From assembly GCF_003725955.1 (NCBI RefSeq), contig NZ_QIBZ01000003.1, forward strand, positions 1 through 64,000: DNA of 64,000 nt. The letters run 5' to 3'. Each line of letters begins with the position of its first letter. Position 1 is the first letter of the stretch. Of this stretch, positions 60,982 to 64,000 are shown piece after piece. The translations under genes were made by a program, and so were the position numbers. Source of the stretch: Slackia isoflavoniconvertens. Its GTDB lineage: Bacteria > Actinomycetota > Coriobacteriia > Coriobacteriales > Eggerthellaceae. The notes beneath the pieces are model-generated. The model was not told the origin of the DNA and made no database searches. It worked only from the letters and a program-made list of their open reading frames with translations.

Positions 60982-61209
60982 GCGTAAACGAATGAGCCAA
61001 AAAGTGACAAAAGTTGCGAATCCGGGGGCGTCAAACAGCACTCTGGCATCGATTTCGGCCCTATAGGCCCTTTGGAATGCCTAAAATTGGCTCCCACGGC
61101 TCTAATATGCCATATATACATTGCATTTATGGATCCCCAGTCGGCCAACGAGGTAGACGATGCCCCCGAATTCGCAACTTTTGTCACTTTTCGCGGGTTT
61201 CGTTTACGC
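60982..61209. repeat. Long inverted-repeat element
   Basis: Arms of about 33 bases (60999-61032 and 61159-61191), each containing AAAAGTGACAAAAGTTGCGA and GGGGGC, match with about two substitutions. Outside them, after eight unpaired bases, a second perfect pair GCGTAAACGA / TCGTTTACGC extends the symmetry. The 125-base core has no gene. The size, nested symmetry and position between two genes suggest a non-autonomous mobile element (MITE) or repeat family. Confidence 0.75.
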
Positions 61210-61250
61210 AAAGCGGCCGAAGGCACTCCAGCCCCCGGCCGTCCCAAACA

Positions 61251-62165
61251 TTACAACGTGCCCAAGTCGTAAGGCGTAGTCTGATACACATAGTAGTTCA
61301 GCCAATTCGTGTAAATAAGCTGGCCCTCAGCACGCCAACTCACAATGGGATCTTGCGAGGGGTCGTCATTGGGGTAGTAGTTCTTCGGAACCTTGATATC
61401 GATACCCTTGGCAACGTCGCGATCGTACTCGAGCTTGAGGGTATCGCGATCGTATTCAGGGTGGCCGAACACAAAGAAGTGCTTGGAATCAATACTCTTG
61501 GCAATCGAGACACCGCATTCGTCGGAATAAGAGATAACCTCGAGCTTCTGATTGGCGACGATATCCTCATAGCGCGTTTCGGAGTTGCGCGAGTGCGGCA
61601 TCATGGAAACATCGTTAAAACCGCGCACCAGAGGAGACGAAGGCTTGATCAGGCGATTTTCGAAAACGCCAAAGCACTTCTCGGACAAGTTGTGCTTGGG
61701 CACGCCGTAATGATGGTACAGCGCAGCCTGCGCGCCCCAACACACATGGAGCACGCTGTGAACATTGGTAAGGCTCCAGTCCATGATCTCAACGAGCTCG
61801 GGCCAGTAGTCAACGCTCTCGAAGTCGAGGGTCTCAACGGGGGCTCCCGTAATGATCATTCCGTCGTAGCGAAGATCGCGCACCTGGTCAAACGTGCGAT
61901 AAAACGTCTCAAGGTGATCGGCTGAGACATTTTTTGACTTATGGCTCGCAATGCGAAGCAGGTCGACCTCAATTTGCAGCGGAGTGTTCGACAGTTTACG
62001 CATGATCTGCGTTTCAGTGACGATTTTGGTGGGCATGAGGTTGAGCAGCAGCACGCGCAGCGGACGAATATCCTGATGCATCGCGCGATGCTCCGTCATG
62101 ACGAAGATATTCTCCCCCTCCAAAATAGAAGTCGCCGGCAGGGCATCGGGAATTCGAATGGGCAT
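61251..62165 (-). CDS. metA: Homoserine O-acyltransferase, predicted acetyl-CoA type
   Basis: Activates homoserine for methionine synthesis. The MetA-class fold shows the catalytic cysteine in [13 protein letters not shown], the histidine in [10 protein letters not shown], and the acyl-CoA-selecting loop ITGAPVET. In this position Glu (GAPVE) marks acetyl-CoA users, whereas Gly marks succinyl-CoA users, so the product should be O-acetylhomoserine. That fits the MetY gene encoded divergently next door. 304 residues. ATG five bases after AGGAGC. A TACAAT -10 lies at 62227-62222. Confidence 0.95.
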   Translation of the reverse strand: MPIRIPDALPATSILEGENIFVMTEHRAMHQDIRPLRVLLLNLMPTKIVTETQIMRKLSNTPLQIEVDLLRIASHKSKNVSADHLETFYRTFDQVRDLRYDGMIITGAPVETLDFESVDYWPELVEIMDWSLTNVHSVLHVCWGAQAALYHHYGVPKHNLSEKCFGVFENRLIKPSSPLVRGFNDVSMMPHSRNSETRYEDIVANQKLEVISYSDECGVSIAKSIDSKHFFVFGHPEYDRDTLKLEYDRDVAKGIDIKVPKNYYPNDDPSQDPIVSWRAEGQLIYTNWLNYYVYQTTPYDLGTL

Positions 62166-62517
62166 GGCATGCTCCTAACATATATAGGGAAGCGGACGAG
62201 CCGCTCGTTAAACCGCCTGTCATTGTAGCGCTATGTTAACCAGGGAAATAAGGCAGAGCGGCATCACGAGCAAGAAAATAGCAACGGCAGCGACCATGCA
62301 GGCAAGAAATAAAGGGGGAAGGCGGTCGCTGCCACAAAAGCCCCATACGAACCCGCAATGCTGCAGATCCGACAACGCCCGCACAGGTTTCCAAGCGATT
62401 CATGCGTTCTTTCGTTACCCGATAGAAACACTTAATACCTAAGGGCATTGGGGTTTATACTTTTTCGCACCATACAATGCGCCGTCGAAGGGCGGCACAC
62501 CTGAAGGAGGCAACGCT
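62166..62517. promoter_or_regulatory. Divergent metA/metY promoter region
   Basis: About 350 bases without a gene. On the minus strand, TACAAT (62227-62222) preceded by AGCGC serves metA; on the plus strand TACAAT at about 62474 precedes metY. I looked for SAM riboswitch and S-box motifs on both strands and did not see one, so control is more likely at a DNA operator, not identified. Confidence 0.45.
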
Positions 62518-63795
62518 ATGACCGAACTCGGTACTACATGCGTGCAAGGCGGTTACCATCCCGGCGACGCCGAACCGCGCCAGATCCCCATTTACCAGTC
62601 GACCACCTGGAAATATGACACCTCGGAGCACATGGGCAAACTCTTCGACCTAGAAGAGTCGGGCTATTTTTACAGCCGCCTGCAAAACCCCACATGCGAC
62701 CTCGTTGCCGCAAAAATCGCCGAAATGGAAGGTGGCGCGGCAGCCATGCTCACAAGCTCTGGCATGGCGGCAAACTTCTTGGCCATCTTCAATGTCGCCG
62801 GCATGGGCGACCACGTGGTGGCGAGCTCGGCCATTTACGGCGGCACGTATAACCTGCTCGCCCACACCATGGGCCGCATGGGCCTGAGCTGCACGTTCGT
62901 TGCCCCTGACTGCACCGACGAGGAGCTCGAGGCGGCCTTCCAGCCCAACACCAAGCTCGTGTTCGGCGAAACGATCGCCAACCCCGCGCTCGCCGTACTC
63001 GACATCGAGCGATTCGCAAACGCCGCGCATGCGCATGGCGTGCCGCTCATGGTCGACAATACCTTCCCCACGCCTGCGAATTGCCGTCCCATCGAATGGG
63101 GCGCCGACATCGTGACGCACTCCACCACCAAATACATGGACGGCCACGCAGCCTATCTTGGCGGCGCAATTGTTGACGCCGGCAAATTCGACTGGATGGC
63201 GCATGCCGATAAATTCCCCGGCCTTACCACACCCGACGAAAGCTATCACGGCGTAACGTATGCGGAAAAGTTCGGCCTCGAGGGCGCATTCATCACGAAA
63301 GCCACCGCTCAACTGATGCGCGACCTGGGCCCCATGCAGAACCCGCAAGCGGCGTTCTTCCTGAACAGCTCGCTGGAAAGCCTGCATGTACGCATGCCTC
63401 AGCATTGCAAGAACGGCCTGGCCATGGCGGAATTCTTGAAGAGCCATCCGAAAATCCGCTTCGTAAGCTACCCGGGCCTCGAAGGCGACAAGTATTACGA
63501 CCTGGCGAAGAAATACATGCCGAATGGCACCTGCGGCGTGGTAAGCTTCGGCTTCACTGGCGGACGCGCGGCGGCCGAACAGTTCATGAAGAGCCTGAAG
63601 CTCGCGCAAATCGCCACCCACGTGGCCGACGCCCGCACGTGCTGCCTGCATCCCGCCAATGCCACGCATCGCCAAATGAACGATGCCGAGCTCGAGGCGT
63701 GCGGCATCAGCCCCGATATGGTGCGTTTGAGCTGCGGCCTTGAAGCGACCGACGATTTGATTGCCGACGTCGCCCAAGCCCTCGATACCATCTAA
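62518..63795 (+). CDS. metY: O-acetylhomoserine sulfhydrylase
   Basis: PLP enzyme of the Cys/Met metabolism family; makes homocysteine from O-acetylhomoserine and sulfide. The N-terminus TTCVQGGYHPGDAEPRQIPI and YSRLQNPTCD are family-typical, the substrate-binding region is SSGMAANFLA, and the PLP lysine is in THSTTKYMDGH (about residue 203). The C-terminal half has HVADARTCCLHPANATHRQM. 425 residues, ATG seven bases after GAAGGAGG. A methionine gamma-lyase function is possible from sequence alone, but the neighbouring acetyl-type MetA favours biosynthesis. Confidence 0.92.
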   Translation: MTELGTTCVQGGYHPGDAEPRQIPIYQSTTWKYDTSEHMGKLFDLEESGYFYSRLQNPTCDLVAAKIAEMEGGAAAMLTSSGMAANFLAIFNVAGMGDHVVASSAIYGGTYNLLAHTMGRMGLSCTFVAPDCTDEELEAAFQPNTKLVFGETIANPALAVLDIERFANAAHAHGVPLMVDNTFPTPANCRPIEWGADIVTHSTTKYMDGHAAYLGGAIVDAGKFDWMAHADKFPGLTTPDESYHGVTYAEKFGLEGAFITKATAQLMRDLGPMQNPQAAFFLNSSLESLHVRMPQHCKNGLAMAEFLKSHPKIRFVSYPGLEGDKYYDLAKKYMPNGTCGVVSFGFTGGRAAAEQFMKSLKLAQIATHVADARTCCLHPANATHRQMNDAELEACGISPDMVRLSCGLEATDDLIADVAQALDTI

Positions 63796-63800
63796 CGAAG

Positions 63801-63838
63801 AAAGCGCCGCCGGAATTATCCGACGGCGCTTTTGCTTT
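63801..63838 (+). terminator. Intrinsic terminator of metY
   Basis: Stem AAAGCGCCGCCGG / CCGACGGCGCTTT around AATTAT (one mismatch), followed by TTTGCTTTT, beginning five bases after the metY stop codon. Confidence 0.9.
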
Positions 63839-63945
63839 TCGCGTCCCGCCGCGTAGCCGGCCGTGACCCCAGGCGCGCCCGCCTCGGGCGGAAGGCGACC
63901 GCCAACGATTCCCTACTACACGATTCCGAACGCCAAGCACCCAGC

Positions 63946-64000
63946 ATGGATGCAGAACGCAGCCACCCACGCGACGGCGCATTGCGCGACAACGAGCTTC
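63946..64000 (+). CDS. Possible start of a gene running off the window
   Basis: An ATG at 63946 opens a frame (MDAERSHPRDGALRDNEL) that continues to the window end. It has no clear ribosome binding site, and only 18 residues are visible, so this is a weak call; it could be a spurious high-GC frame. Confidence 0.2.
   Translation, partial: MDAERSHPRDGALRDNEL

Noticed and set aside
62166-62517. SAM riboswitch between metA and metY
   Set aside because: No S-box, SAM-II or SAM-IV core motifs seen on either strand.
1-64000. CRISPR array, insertion sequence, integron or prophage
   Set aside because: No regularly spaced repeats, transposase, integrase or phage structural genes were found.

Overview
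The window looks like chromosome of an anaerobic, moderately high-GC actinobacterium, most likely class Coriobacteriia, family Eggerthellaceae (Slackia/Eggerthella-like). The basis is indirect: the codon and base composition, an oxygen-independent ribonucleotide reductase (NrdD/NrdG) as the only RNR seen, a divergent MoeA, a twin-arginine surface protein, and a compact his operon with a HisZ-HisG fusion. I cannot name the species without a database search. Nothing looks like a prophage or a large genomic island; most of the window is housekeeping and metabolism, with interesting small elements between the genes.

Layout. 1-8 kb: an unexplained GC-rich non-coding stretch, then on the minus strand tyrS, tRNA-Ala, an Mrp-type Fe-S carrier ATPase and a class A penicillin-binding protein; a U32-family protein faces the other way. 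8.1-11.8 kb: a large Tat-exported surface protein with a papain-like N-terminal domain and SpaA/Cna-B repeats. 11.8-13.2 kb: infC-rpmI-rplT behind an attenuator-like leader, infC probably starting at AUA. 13.2-22.2 kb: a complete histidine pathway, nine minus-strand genes (hisZG-D-C-B-H-A-F-I-E) plus a convergent PHP-type histidinol phosphatase. 22.3-27.1 kb: two small membrane proteins, an orphan amino-acid-binding lipoprotein, comF and a membrane glycosyltransferase. 27.1-31.1 kb: a radical SAM / DUF4130 pair of predicted DNA-repair function (split by a C69 dipeptidase gene) under a promoter carrying two SOS-like boxes. 31.2-39.2 kb: a frameshifted LOG-family gene, HelD, an ABC exporter, a Ski2-like helicase and a candidate type I toxin-antitoxin module missed by length-filtered ORF calling. 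39.3-46.3 kb: a LolD/FtsX-type ABC pair and a frameshifted one-gene CydDC-like exporter. 46.5-52 kb: apt, nrdG with a structured leader, a CDF metal exporter behind a NiCo riboswitch, and nrdD with paired NrdR boxes. 52-64 kb: a tandem MarR protein, tRNA-Pro/tRNA-Gly, a HAD phosphatase, dtd, trpS, a YigZ protein, an ABC-F ATPase, a divergent moeA, a hotdog thioesterase, a 230-bp inverted-repeat element, and metA/metY.

How genes work together. The his genes together encode all ten steps from PRPP+ATP to histidine. MetA (predicted acetyl-CoA type) and MetY make homocysteine by direct sulfhydrylation. NrdD and NrdG supply deoxynucleotides anaerobically. The strongest new leads are the toxin-antitoxin-like locus near 39 kb, the SOS-type promoter on the radical SAM repair gene, and the NiCo riboswitch on the CDF exporter. 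Two genes (LOG, CydDC) each lack exactly one base, so either real pseudogenisation or assembly error must be considered.
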